Both the position numbers and the translations under genes were made by a program. Below are positions 28,063 through 40,804 of a DNA stretch of 64,000 nucleotides, piece after piece. Numbering within the stretch: position 1 is the stretch's first letter; each line of letters starts with the position of its first letter. The notes under the pieces were generated by a model, which had not been told where the DNA came from, searched no databases, and saw only the letters and a program-made list of their open reading frames with translations. The DNA comes from Endotrypanum monterogeii. Taxonomy: Eukaryota > Euglenozoa > Kinetoplastea > Trypanosomatida > Trypanosomatidae. Where the stretch lies: positions 450,734 through 514,733 of the forward strand of contig CM007320.1 in NCBI GenBank assembly GCA_000333855.2. The letters are read 5' to 3'.

Positions 28063-30198
28063 ATGTCTTCGGCGCCATCACCACTCCCGGCAGAGCAGCA
28101 GCGTCTGTTCGACAGGATGAACCGCGAATACTCAAATCGAGAATACAACAAAGCGCTACGTACAGCGGAAAACATTCTACGAATTGTGCCGGATCACGTG
28201 GACACGTTTGCTGCTCGCGGACTTGTTTTGTACAACATGGAAAAGCGCGAGGAGGGCTATGAATCTATAAAGCAGGCTATTCTGCTCAATCCCAAGTCAA
28301 TGGCTGCTTGGCACGCGTTGGGAATTTGCCAGCGGATGGAGAAAAAGTTCGCTGAGGCACTGAAGGCGTTCAAACGCGCGCTGATACTGGATCCAATGAA
28401 CGCCGAGGTGCTCCGCGATTTGGCGTCAGTGTGTATTCAGGTGCGCGACTGGCCTTTATTTCTCGAGGCCCGCGAGAAGATGGTGACGGCGAAGGCAAGC
28501 GTGCGCGCCAATTGGGTGGCCCTTTCATGTGGCCACCGCATTCTAGGCAACACCAGAATGGCTGCCGCCGTCATGGACACCATGACGTCGATTATGGATG
28601 CTGGCGACACACCCATCGAAGTGAGCGAGGCGCATCTGTATCGCGTCGAGCTTGAACTGGACTGCGGGGCCCCGCGGCGTGCGATTGAGCTTCTCAAGAA
28701 GCATGATAGCGAGATAATCGACGTAGAGACTAAGCTTCTGCTGCGTGCAAAGGCGCACGTGCAGCTCGGCCAGCGCAGCGAAGCCGAGAAGCGGTATATG
28801 GATGTGATAGCACTGGGTGTCTCAGAGGCCGACAGCATCGCTGCTCTCGCTCACCTGCAGAAGATTCCACTCGATCGCTACCTTCGCCCAGCAGCTGAGC
28901 ACAGGGAGAAGTACATGGCGATCCTTGACCGTGTTCTCAAGGCTTCCCCGAACTGCGACTACGCTAAGCGACACGCACTGGACTGTGTGCCACTCGAAGA
29001 ATTTTCTGAGCGCGTAACCGCCTTTTCGACTCCATATATCCAGCGTATGATTCCGTCCCTGTTCAGTGTCCTCAAGTCGTTGTACGTGGATGCGGAACGC
29101 GTGTCAGTCATCGGCAATGTTTTCGCGGAAATGGAGAAAGAGCTGGAGGCGAACAACTTCTCTCGATTTGGTGGGGAGGCGAACCCGTGTTACATTCTTT
29201 GGGTGCGTACGTTTCTCGCTTCGCACTATCGCCGCACCGGGCAGTACGCGCTGGCGCTCACTTACATCGAACAGGCCATCGCCCACACGCCAACCCTAGA
29301 GTTGCTGTATCTGGAGAAAGCGAAGATTCTTTCGCGAGAGGGCAGGACAACAGAGGCAGCTGAGCAGGCGGATGTAGCGCGGAGGTTGGATCTGCAGGAC
29401 AAGTACTTGAATAGCAAAGCGGCCAAGTATTGGTTTCGGGACAACCAGGTGGAGAAGGGTGAGGCTATCATGCAGCTCTTCTACAAACCCTCTGTTGTGG
29501 AGGGCGACACCTACCTCACAGCACTCGAATCGCAGTGCTACTGGTATGAACGCGAGGTCGGGGAGGCCTTCTACCGCAAGGGGGACTACATCTCTGCATT
29601 ACAGAACCTTCTCATGTTCGAGCGGCATCACGAGCACAACCACTGCGAGCTCAGCGACTTCCACAACTACGTCTTTCGGCGTAACACCATGCGGCCCTGG
29701 TTCGATGTCTTGGATTGCGACGACAACATGGGTCGCAACAAATTTTTCCTGAGAATTTGCCCTGTCCTTGTGCGCACCTATATGCGCATACACGAAAAGG
29801 GCGAAGAGGCTGTGCGTGCAGCGCACGTGCCGCGGCCAGAGCTAAATTTGGACGGTGTTGCCGCAGACGAAGTAAATCGTCTGAAACAGCTGAAGAAAGA
29901 CTTCTTTATCGATGAGGTGGATTTGTCGGAGCCTTTGATCAAAGCTAATCGCTACATGGAATATCTTCTGAAATACCGCAACGCGGAGGCTTCCACGCAC
30001 ACCCTCGCCTTTGATCTCTACAGGGCATCTGAGAAGCCTCTCCCAGTCGCTCGTGCACTCCTCGCCCTCCACCGACAGCATTATTCCAAGGTGAAGGAGC
30101 TTGCAGAGACTCTGAAGAAGGAACTTGGTTCCTCTGCGGCAATAGATACTCGTGTTCAGGTGATCGTGGGGGAGGTTCTCGGCATTGTTGGGGCGTAG
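28063..30198 (+). CDS. NAA15: NatA N-terminal acetyltransferase auxiliary subunit NAA15 (711 aa)
   Basis: NAA15 is the ribosome-anchoring scaffold of the NatA complex, which holds the catalytic subunit NAA10 and acetylates nascent N-termini. The protein is an all-helical TPR superhelix. Tandem TPRs are obvious from residue ~20 (YSNREYNKALRTAENILRIV, AARGLVLYNMEKREEGYESI, WHALGICQRMEKKFAEALKA), with further repeats near 390-480 (FLASHYRRTGQYALALTYIE). The NARP1-type C-terminal half contains RKGDYISALQNLLMFERHHE near residue 507, a region typical of the family. Length is somewhat below the ~850 residues of animal and yeast proteins, mainly lacking the charged C-terminus. ATG 28063 is the only good start. 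No targeting signal is seen, which fits the cytosol. Confidence 0.9.
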   Translation: MSSAPSPLPAEQQRLFDRMNREYSNREYNKALRTAENILRIVPDHVDTFAARGLVLYNMEKREEGYESIKQAILLNPKSMAAWHALGICQRMEKKFAEALKAFKRALILDPMNAEVLRDLASVCIQVRDWPLFLEAREKMVTAKASVRANWVALSCGHRILGNTRMAAAVMDTMTSIMDAGDTPIEVSEAHLYRVELELDCGAPRRAIELLKKHDSEIIDVETKLLLRAKAHVQLGQRSEAEKRYMDVIALGVSEADSIAALAHLQKIPLDRYLRPAAEHREKYMAILDRVLKASPNCDYAKRHALDCVPLEEFSERVTAFSTPYIQRMIPSLFSVLKSLYVDAERVSVIGNVFAEMEKELEANNFSRFGGEANPCYILWVRTFLASHYRRTGQYALALTYIEQAIAHTPTLELLYLEKAKILSREGRTTEAAEQADVARRLDLQDKYLNSKAAKYWFRDNQVEKGEAIMQLFYKPSVVEGDTYLTALESQCYWYEREVGEAFYRKGDYISALQNLLMFERHHEHNHCELSDFHNYVFRRNTMRPWFDVLDCDDNMGRNKFFLRICPVLVRTYMRIHEKGEEAVRAAHVPRPELNLDGVAADEVNRLKQLKKDFFIDEVDLSEPLIKANRYMEYLLKYRNAEASTHTLAFDLYRASEKPLPVARALLALHRQHYSKVKELAETLKKELGSSAAIDTRVQVIVGEVLGIVGA

Positions 30199-31271
30199 AG
30201 GTAAACGGTAGTCCTCCATGGTACCCTGGAATGAAAAAAAAAAGAGTCGGAGGCTGCCCTCGGGGCTTGATGGTGAAAAGGGAAACCCCTTTGCTGTTGT
30301 TGTTATGCAACCTGTGTGTGTGTGTGTGTGTGTGTGTCTGTGTGTGGAGAGGCTGGAGATCGGAAACCGTGAAGCGAGTGCACGCATGTCTACAGTGTCA
30401 CATCATGGCCTATATGTTTTGCTGCGCGACGTAGGGGTGCGTGTTCGTAGGATCGCAGACGCTTCTCTACAACGCTAGTAATCCGTTTTCGTTTTTGTTG
30501 CACTGTAGGTTGCACTAACCTCGTAATGTGATGCCACCTTCATATCGTAGCCGTTGGCGGATACAGTGTCGTTCTCATCCAATTTCTTTCTTGTCCATAA
30601 AAGGAGGTTACTCCACAGTATCCCTCTTCCACCCTCCCAAAAAAAAAAAAAAGAGCGTGTTGGAGCACTTGAAAAAAGGGAAAGCAAGCTGCTGCTCATG
30701 TCTTGGAGAATAGTGTAAGCACCCAATAGGGGGCTCTTGTTGCAGTCCCATCGCTTCACGATTACCTTTCATAATCATGCAAGGTTTGGCTGCTTTTGGA
30801 AGCCGATGAACACCTTGCCCAGGCCAGCGACAGCGAAGTGAGGAGTGTGAAGCTAGTAAATATGTTACAACCATTTGCAATCTGGCGATGTAACTGACGC
30901 GTGGATGGGATACTACAGCTCCTAACTCCAGTGACCACATCTCATCTCAAAAAAAAAAAAGGTGCCATGCTGACCTCGGACGGAATCCGCTCTGTGTTGG
31001 CTTTTTGTTTTGTTTTTGCGTAAAAAAGGCAAAATTCAAGAAATGCATCGACCTCTACCCTAATGTCCAAATGGATGAAAAACTTTTTTTTTTCTTTCGA
31101 CCCTAATCTCCTCCGCTTTCCTTACCTCCACCGATCTAATCACACATCTACGCATGTTTGCCGGTGTGTTCATGACGGGGGGGGGGTCACCTCCTGCTGC
31201 GTCCAGGTGAGCGCCTCTACCCAATCAAACAAAAAAAATATCTACACCGTCGAGCAGGGGATATAAACACC
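30199..31271. other. Spacer
   Basis: No gene seen. It has a (GT)n tract at 30313-30337, A runs near 30233, 30640 and 30950, and a pyrimidine tract near 31083-31135 followed by several possible acceptors, including AG at 31206-31207. Confidence 0.6.
30313..30337. repeat. (TG)12 microsatellite
   Basis: TG dinucleotide tract in the 3' flank of NAA15. Confidence 0.95.
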
Positions 31272-31991
31272 ATGCCCAGATTGTGCGTAGAGTATTCAAA
31301 GTCGGGGCGAGCAAAGTGCTCAAACGTGGCATGTGGCAAGCTGATCTGCAAAGACGAGCTTCGAATTGGTACTGAGATGATTATGACCCTCAGCGACAAG
31401 GACATCGAGTCCTGGAAGTGGCGTCATCTATGCTGCTTTACAGAGCGACAACTGAGCAACGCAAGGGACAGCGGTGACATTGAGGCGATCCAAGGTGAAG
31501 GCGAGCTGGCACCCAGTGATCGGGAACTCCTGCAGAAGCTGCGCGAGGGAAAGCTGGTGGGGGACACATCAATTCTCGGCCGCATCGGTGACGTTGCCCA
31601 CTCATCCAGAGCCAACGAACTCAAGGAAAAGGGTGGAAAAGCGACCAAGCCTAAGCCAAAGGGAAGCGAGGTGACTAAAACCAACGAGCCAACTACCACA
31701 ACTGTGGCCCCGAAGCGCCAACGTGCACCGTCACGGAAGGCAAAAACAGCGGTCACTGATGCGCAAGATGGTGATGTTGATTCTGAAGCGACAGACGAAT
31801 ACGAAGTGGCCGTCGAGACTGTGATAGGTAAACCAAAATGCCCTTACGGTGTCAACTGCTTTCGCACCAACAAGGAGCACTTCCGCCAGTACTCACATGG
31901 TGATGGAAACGGCTCCACGACTGATGCGGCAGGCCCCCCAGGTGACGCCGCCGCCTCACTCAAACCCGTAATCAAACGCAAAAAGCTGTAG
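31272..31991 (+). CDS. PARP-type zinc finger plus PBZ zinc finger protein (239 aa)
   Basis: Two DNA-damage-type zinc modules are visible. Residues 5-60 match the PARP-type finger (VEYSKSGRAKC, Cys16 and Cys21, then LRIG at 30-33, and WRHLCCF with His52 and Cys55), which recognises DNA breaks. Residues 187-211 match the poly(ADP-ribose)-binding PBZ finger: Cys190-x5-Cys196-x6-His203-x5-His209 with the PYG, FR and HGD positions of the consensus. Between them is a Lys/Thr-rich disordered linker, and the C-terminus (KPVIKRKKL) could be a nuclear signal. No catalytic ADP-ribosyltransferase domain is present. It probably acts as a nuclear adaptor at DNA breaks. It is the last gene of the plus-strand unit. 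Confidence 0.85.
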   Translation: MPRLCVEYSKSGRAKCSNVACGKLICKDELRIGTEMIMTLSDKDIESWKWRHLCCFTERQLSNARDSGDIEAIQGEGELAPSDRELLQKLREGKLVGDTSILGRIGDVAHSSRANELKEKGGKATKPKPKGSEVTKTNEPTTTTVAPKRQRAPSRKAKTAVTDAQDGDVDSEATDEYEVAVETVIGKPKCPYGVNCFRTNKEHFRQYSHGDGNGSTTDAAGPPGDAAASLKPVIKRKKL

Positions 31992-32666
31992 AATTCAAAA
32001 TCAGCCACGTTGTACACCTTTGTCGCTCTAGACACCTGTGGTCTGCTACCGCACGAGGTAAAGGTTTGTGTGTGCGTGTAGACGGGAAGGTGGAGGTGTT
32101 GTGCGCCAGCCCAACCTCGTGTCAGCCGCCCGTTACGCCAATCGTTGGCATCACTTTTTGGTTAAGAGCGGCATGTCTTTTTTTACCCACCTCGTTTTGA
32201 TGGTGACTGTTTGTGCTTCTCGCGGCTTGGCCATACGCTAAACATACCGCTCCTCCGTTCACTGAGACATTCCAGTGGACAACACCTTCTTCTTTTGATT
32301 CATGTCGCTATACTGTTTCCGTAGCCCCCAAGACATTCTTCTATTATTCGACGCGGCCCCGTTACGCTGCATTATGAGGCGCAGGCTTTCTTATACAAGC
32401 GCGTGGGCGAGAACAACGATCCCAAGTCGTCGGAAAAAAAATTTTTTTTCTCCGATGACAGAGCTTCATCACCAGTGTCACATAAACCGCTCCACTGCCA
32501 CGCTCGTTGCCGGTGCCCGAAGGGGGTCTGCCTCCGTCGCTAATCCATCGACCCCCCTCCCCCCCCTTCCGCCAGCCCAGGGGCCCCCCAGACCCGCACG
32601 CGACGCCGCGGCCGAGCCAAGCGCGCCGACCACGATAAGAGTAGCCTTTATTTCTCAGCGTGCCGT
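31992..32666. other. Start of the convergent strand-switch region
   Basis: No protein gene seen. Plus-strand genes end at 31991 and minus-strand genes end at 35167. The part from about 32545 to 32637 is C-rich and then GC-rich. Confidence 0.65.
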
Positions 32667-32738
32667 GGCTGCTTAGCTCAATGGCAGAGCGCCGTCCTAG
32701 TAAGACGGAGGTCAGGGGTTCGATCCCCCTAGCGGCCT
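32667..32738 (+). tRNA. tRNA-Thr (anticodon AGU)
   Basis: A full cloverleaf can be folded by eye. Acceptor ggctgct pairs with agcggcc (one G-U); D stem gctc/gagc; anticodon stem ccgtc/gacgg with loop ctagtaa, anticodon AGT at loop positions 34-36; T arm agggg-ttcgatc-cccct. It reads ACU (and ACC if the wobble A is modified). It has no intron and is followed by TTTT. Confidence 0.95.
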
Positions 32739-32741
32739 TTT
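32738..32741 (+). terminator. RNA polymerase III T-run after tRNA-Thr
   Basis: Four T bases directly follow the acceptor stem; the first also serves as the discriminator position. Confidence 0.7.
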
Positions 32742-32806
32742 CAGGAGTCGTTGTCGTCCTCCTCACTCTGAGAGGGCCAAAAGGAAAAATCAGATGTATT
32801 GTACAG

Positions 32807-32890
32807 CCTTCTGTAGCTCAATTGGTAGAGCATGTGACTGTAGAGTTAGCAGGTATCACAGGGTCGCTGGTTCGATTCCGGCCGGAAGGA
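32807..32890 (+). tRNA. tRNA-Tyr (anticodon GUA) with an 11-nt intron
   Basis: Acceptor ccttctg pairs with cggaagg; D stem gctc/gagc; anticodon stem tgtga/tcaca; T arm gctgg-ttcgatt-ccggc; discriminator A. Between the anticodon stem halves are 18 nt instead of 7. Removing the 11 bases at 32844-32854, just after position 37, leaves a normal loop with GTA at 32840-32842. An 11-nt intron in tRNA-Tyr is the known trypanosomatid arrangement. Confidence 0.95.
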
Positions 32891-32895
32891 CACTC

Positions 32896-32902
32896 TTTTT
32901 TT
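32896..32902 (+). terminator. RNA polymerase III T7 terminator after tRNA-Tyr
   Basis: Seven T bases start six bases after the tRNA. Confidence 0.8.
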
Positions 32903-32939
32903 GTAAAAAACTCGGGGCCTTTATTCCGTGTTCTTCTGG

Positions 32940-33110
32940 TGCTGCGCGCTCCCGCCCTCGGGGCGGTCCAGGGCCGGCGGGGGTGGGGGTGGGCAATTTG
33001 CAGTGGCGGGGAAAGGGGGAGGGGGTTATATAATAATTACTGGCGGGGGGTGCCGGCACGGCGCCGCCGGCCAGCAGTGGCAAGGCGGGGGGCGGCGCCA
33101 AACATCCTTT
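32940..33110. promoter_or_regulatory. G-rich island with G-quadruplex motifs and an inverted repeat
   Basis: The plus strand has four clustered G runs at 32971-32993 (runs of 3, 5, 5 and 3), further G runs at 33008-33025 and 33044-33050, and a gccggc inverted repeat at 33052-33057 and 33066-33071. It lies just beyond the tRNAs where the two polycistronic units converge, so a part in stopping RNA polymerase II is plausible but unproven. Confidence 0.45.
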
Positions 33111-35166
33111 TTCGCCCGACTCCTCCGAAGCGGGCGTGCGTCGTAGCAGGCGCAGTTTAAAAAGTATCCATCCAGTTGATTAGTTCTCGTCGCTTATGAC
33201 TGTTTATGCAATACCACCACCTTCTGGCAACGTAGATACTGCACACCCGGCAGCCCGCCGTGGCATCGCAGTCGAATAGCGCCCATTACTACGCACCAGA
33301 AATCCATGGGGACTCAGAAAGGCAAGAAAAAAAAACCAAAGTCCAGTCGAGGCGAATCGAGTCAACACCGCCTGGCAATCTTCTGACTACTTTTTGCCTC
33401 CTCGAGGCCGAGAAGGTGGTTGTTTGAGGGAACCTCACTGCCCTTTAGCAGAAGTGAGGCGATAAAAAAAATCCACAGCGACCCACACAGACGGGGGAGA
33501 GAGGAGAACTTTACACACCACACACGTATACACGTAGTGCGCCGCACCGCGGTGGTTCGCCGCCTCTCGCGCGGACCACAAAAACAACGCGCAGGCGCGC
33601 CCCGCTGTACCTCACTACTCTTCTTCGTTGTGCGCTGGTACGCGGAAATGAAAGTAGGGAGGGAACAAGCGGGCAACCTGAGCCAAATGATCCCTACAGG
33701 AGCCCAAGTTACCAATAAGAATTGGTGCGTAGTTCTACGGTTGAGTAGTCTCGATGGGGATAGAAAATCAAAAGAAGACACACACGCACACACCGCAACA
33801 AGAACGTCGGCGAGCTGAGCACAAAACTGTAGCAGTGAAACATGTATAGATCTGTAAATAAATTATGAGGAATACGAGTACCCTGAAAGCGAAGAAGCGA
33901 GGGGTCATTTTTACCGATTGGTTGCTCTTTTCTGTGTGCCTTTTTGTTGTGTCTGCAGAGGGGAAAGGAACAAACAATGATGTGATGATGGTCGACATCG
34001 TTGGCACATTGGTACGTGAGGGTGTCGGCGTGTGAGAAAATATCAACAAATAATAATAAATACAGAGAGAGATGCTAAGATCGAAAAGATGGAGGAGGCA
34101 AGCAAGGGGAAGAAAAGCTTAGCGATGGGTCCGTATCGCAATCAACACGGCCCCTGAACCGCTTCAGTGAGAAAAAAACAAAAAAAGAGATGGAGAAAAA
34201 AAAAAAGGGTGTAAGTAAATCCATCCTCGCACTTGACTTTTGTACAATTTTATGAAACAAACACTACAGTGCTCGTGACGGACCAACAACAGCACATTCC
34301 CTCGGAAACTTTCACGCACAAACGCACCTTTACGCACATCCATCCACTGGGTTGGCACCGTCGTTCCTCTAATTACCATGTGCTTTTCACACACATGAAG
34401 TCAGAGGGTCAAACCTCCTGCCATCGCGTCCTTGGCGGGTGTGCCTTTGAGCGGGTGTTTGTGTTCCCTGTTACTGAGCATCCCTCCGGAAACATAGTCA
34501 TATGAGTCACACAGCGTGGATACAAACGAAACCGGAAAAAAAAAACCAGCGAGAGGGTGTGTGCCGTCATGAAAAGAGAAGCGCCTTAACTTGAGAGACC
34601 ACACAAATGAAACCGAAAACATAAAAGGGCGAGTAGGGAAGAGCACAACAGAGACAAGGCGCATGGTAGGGAGAGAGAACAGCGTAAAATGATGATGGGA
34701 AAGATGGTGGAGGGAAGAGGGGTAGCACGCATGATTGCGTGGTGGTGTTACGAGGGTGGCAAGCACTCCGCGAGATGCTTCGTGAAGTGAGGGAGCACAT
34801 GCCACAAAGCTTGAAAGGAGAGAATTGAAAAGGAAAAAAAAAAACGCCGTGCAAGAGAGCCATACATGGTAAACACGCACTGGGGGTGGGGAGGGGGAAA
34901 TAACGGAAGACGCCCTTTGCAGAGAGAAGTAATGACCATAGTATCAAAAAAAAAAACGGCGCGGAGGAGACGTTGAGGGAGGGGGACGCAAAGAAATAGA
35001 GAGGGCAGAACAGATTACATCTCGACTTCTGGGAGCCATCTCCTGGTTGCTTAGCGGTAGCCTGCCCTCCTTCGTCTTTTTTTTTCCAGATTTTCCCACT
35101 ATCACGAAGAGTCAGCGTACATACAGTGTTCGACATCTCTGTGGGCGTGTGCATTCTTCTTGGCTG
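33111..35166. other. Remainder of the convergent strand-switch region
   Basis: No protein or RNA gene could be supported on either strand. The sequence becomes purine-rich on the plus strand towards the right, as expected for the 3' flank of minus-strand genes. Confidence 0.6.
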
Positions 35167-35829
35167 TTACAGCTTCGCCCTGGGAGATTTTGTGGCGACC
35201 TCTCGGAGCCGCTCTATGATCTTCCTCTGAAGAAAGTTCAGGACAACATTAATTTTAGCACTCGCATCAATCTCGACAATAATGCCCGAGTAGTGTGCCA
35301 TAAGAGCTTCTTTTTGACTATTATAGATCTCCATACGACGCTGATGCTTCTCCTTTGTATCGTCGGAACGAATTTGTAGACGATCGATGATCTCCGGCGG
35401 CGGTGGGTCACTTTTGAGGTTGTAAACACGTCCAGTCACCGGGTCTAGGCGTCGGGAGAGGCATCTGGCCAACAGCACGTCGGACGACACGTTGAGAAAG
35501 ACCAACATATCAATTTTGAAGCCCCGTGCGCGCAGCTCCTCCGCCTGGCGTAGAGTCCGTGGAAAGCCGTCGAGCAAGATGCCGCGATCTCTCACAGCCT
35601 CCTCATTGAGTCGGCGACACACGATCTCGACGATAATCTCGTCTGGGATTAGTTTCCCTTCAGACATTATCGATGCGCACTGCAGGCCTAAGGGAGACTT
35701 CTTGCGTACCTCCTCGCGCAACATATTGCCAGCGCCCAAGTAGATAAAACCGTACTCTTTCACAAGTTCACTGCTCACCGTTCCCTTTCCGCTGCCTGGG
35801 GGACCGAAAAGAATAATACTTAGTGGCAT
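35167..35829 (-). CDS. Adenylate kinase with glycosomal C-terminus (220 aa)
   Basis: It interconverts ATP + AMP and 2 ADP. The P-loop is GPPGSGKG at residues 9-16, followed by AMP-binding sequence ([11 protein letters not shown] near 31) and the family signature [13 protein letters not shown] near residue 87. A long-form LID ([13 protein letters not shown] near 127) and the RxDD-type segment ([13 protein letters not shown] near 152) complete it. The protein ends AKL, an acceptable PTS1 for glycosomal import, with basic residues just before it. Kinetoplastids have several adenylate kinase isoforms in different compartments, and this tail points to the glycosome. ATG at 35829-35827 is the first in frame. 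It is the last gene of the minus-strand unit before the strand switch. Confidence 0.93.
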   Translation of the reverse strand: MPLSIILFGPPGSGKGTVSSELVKEYGFIYLGAGNMLREEVRKKSPLGLQCASIMSEGKLIPDEIIVEIVCRRLNEEAVRDRGILLDGFPRTLRQAEELRARGFKIDMLVFLNVSSDVLLARCLSRRLDPVTGRVYNLKSDPPPPEIIDRLQIRSDDTKEKHQRRMEIYNSQKEALMAHYSGIIVEIDASAKINVVLNFLQRKIIERLREVATKSPRAKL

Positions 35830-37395
35830 TGTGCACGGCCTCTATTGCTTTTTTTTAAATATAATTCGAACACTGATCCTCAACAGTCGACCACCGGCGC
35901 ACACAATCTTGCGGCACCTAGTGTGATCCAGCTAATAGAAACGAACAGCGTAGGGAGAGGTAATCGTAAACAGGCGTTGTGGTGATAACAAGGAAAGGCA
36001 GCAAACACACAGAGGGCATGCGAAGCAGGGAGGAGGGGGGGGGGGCAGAATTTTCCACACAAAAAAATAGAACGATGAGAGTAAGGAATTTTAATTAGAG
36101 TGGTGGGTAGTCATACCACTAGAAGTGGTGTACGTTGGTGATCGGGAAATCCAGGCGACGAATGTGTTGGGAAAGGAGACATAAACGATAGTTTCAAAAG
36201 CAGAAGGAGGTCAAGTGTACGATGTAGTAAAGCAGAGATGCGTCTTCCAGACACAGTGTCGATGAAACCGAATGTCGCACGTGCGCCGTGTCCCACGAGC
36301 CCACGTACACTTCACCAAAGGAGCTGTTGTTGTTATTGTTGTTGCCACGTCACCTATTCGACCCCATTACTTGTGCAGCGAACGACCCCAACGGACAATA
36401 AAGGGACCAGTACGCTTTCACCAAGGCGGTAGCTCCAAACACACACTCCACTTCGATGGTCACCAGTTGCTCTCTGCCAACGATGAGCACACTCGCTCTG
36501 GTGCAGCCATATCAGATGTTCCTGCACCAATCTTCAATGTTCCCCAATCGCAACTGAAGCAGGCCCGACAGGCAGCTCAGACAAAGCAACAGGTCACAAC
36601 CACCAAACACCAACAACAAAAAAAGTGAGGGTTCGAGAAAACGCTCTTTTCTGTGGGCTGCAACAATGGCATCCAATGGAGGGAAAACCGCACACTCATG
36701 TAGCGGGCGATGAGACAAAGGCTTGATGGAATGACAGCGTAACAGGCAAAAGAGAAACGTTGCTTGACGGCAGGCTCTGCGCTACTATCGGCCCAAGCAA
36801 CCCCCCCCCTACCCGGACCACCATCACCAACAAAATTTTGCCGATATGTAGGCACACTTCATCATCGGGCGTTACCACACCTCCAGCTCCTTCGAATTCA
36901 CAGAATGAAGGGACACACACACACACACACACGCACGTGGGAAACAAAAAATCCAGCCAGCATTGAGAAAGGGGGAGCAAAAACACACTCGTCACCACAA
37001 CGTACCACGGTCTTTGCCTTCAGGATAACAAGGCAAAATGCAGCAGCAAATAAACGTGGTATCTTCTTCTCAGGTTTTCCTCAGCTCCCCGTTCTTTTCA
37101 GTCACAGATCCGCTGCGCACACTCGCGATCATGCCGCAGCGGCATATATGTGTGCCAAATCAAAATAAAACGGGCGTGTGGTGGTTACATAGACCCGAAC
37201 GCCTCCGCTAGAAGCCCAGAATAGCCTCTAAGGAATGACTTTGCGAGAAAACGGATATGATTGCATTCGCTTACGAAAACAGAGAAGAAGGATGGAAAAA
37301 GTTGAACATATAAACAAACAAACAAAAAAGAAAAAAAGCCAAACTTTTCTCAACATATAATAAAGCCTGGAATTCTACTTCACCTCGTGTTCCTG
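35830..37395. other. Spacer between VCP and adenylate kinase (about 1.6 kb)
   Basis: No gene seen. It holds a (CA)n tract at 36913-36932 and G and A runs near 36036-36069 and 37310-37340. On the minus strand this is the 3' flank of VCP followed by the splice region of adenylate kinase. Confidence 0.6.
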
Positions 37396-39957
<2,562 letters not shown>

Positions 39958-40769
39958 TCACCAGTCCCTCAGTGACAGATTGCAATCTCAAGGTCTCCAC
40001 AGTGGTGGTCAAGCTGTCTGTCTGTGGGTGGGAAGAAGGGGTCAAGAAAAAGGAGATACGGATTGTGATCAGGTACACAATGTGCTTCTGATCTGTTTTT
40101 TTTTTCCTTTGTTGTCTGTTTGGCAGTGAAAAAAAAAAATAGAAAAACGAGCGCAACAAAACAGGGGAGAAGAGGATAAACAACTATGAACTGATTGCTG
40201 ATGAATCAAGAAGAATTGGCGGCGAAGTAAGACACTACAAATAAAAAAAAGGAAAACAGGGGAGGTGACGTGGGAAGAAGAGAGAAAAAACGGGAAAGAA
40301 AGCGACGACGGAGGAAGTGGGAAATATAAACGCAACCATACTCGAAGTGCGCTGCAATATTCGCAGGCAAGACACTCTGTCAGGTTTCAGGGGCCGGGAC
40401 GGGGAGTTGAAGAATACATATATTTTGAAAGCGCGCGCCGACGCCACCAGAACCCCAGAAAAGCGAGGGCTAGGCAGAGACATCGGGGGGGGGGGGGTCC
40501 TCGGTGGCGCACAGCCTTCAGTGACAGTTGCAGAGGCAACTGTTACCTACAATGCGAAACAAATAACCCGATTGAGTGGTGCTCATGATTGGTTTTATTA
40601 TTTTGGTTCATTGAAGTTTCAGTGGCAGTTCTGCACAGATTTTTTTCGATTAGCAAGGGAAGCGGAAAGAAGGCATGCACGCCCTACTACCTCTTGTAGT
40701 CCACTGCAGTGGCACAATCTTGGTATGCTTAATCTACTTGTCTGCATTTCCTCACCAGAATAAATAAAT

Positions 40770-40772
<3 letters not shown>

Positions 40773-40801
<29 letters not shown>
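40773..40801. repeat. (AT)14 microsatellite
   Basis: Perfect AT tract in the long spacer upstream of VCP. Confidence 0.95.

Positions 40802-40804
<3 letters not shown>

Noticed and set aside
32300..32660. U6 snRNA gene divergent from tRNA-Thr, as in trypanosomes
   Set aside because: I looked for U6-like sequence on the minus strand upstream of the tRNA and found only a chance cccgaagg stretch.
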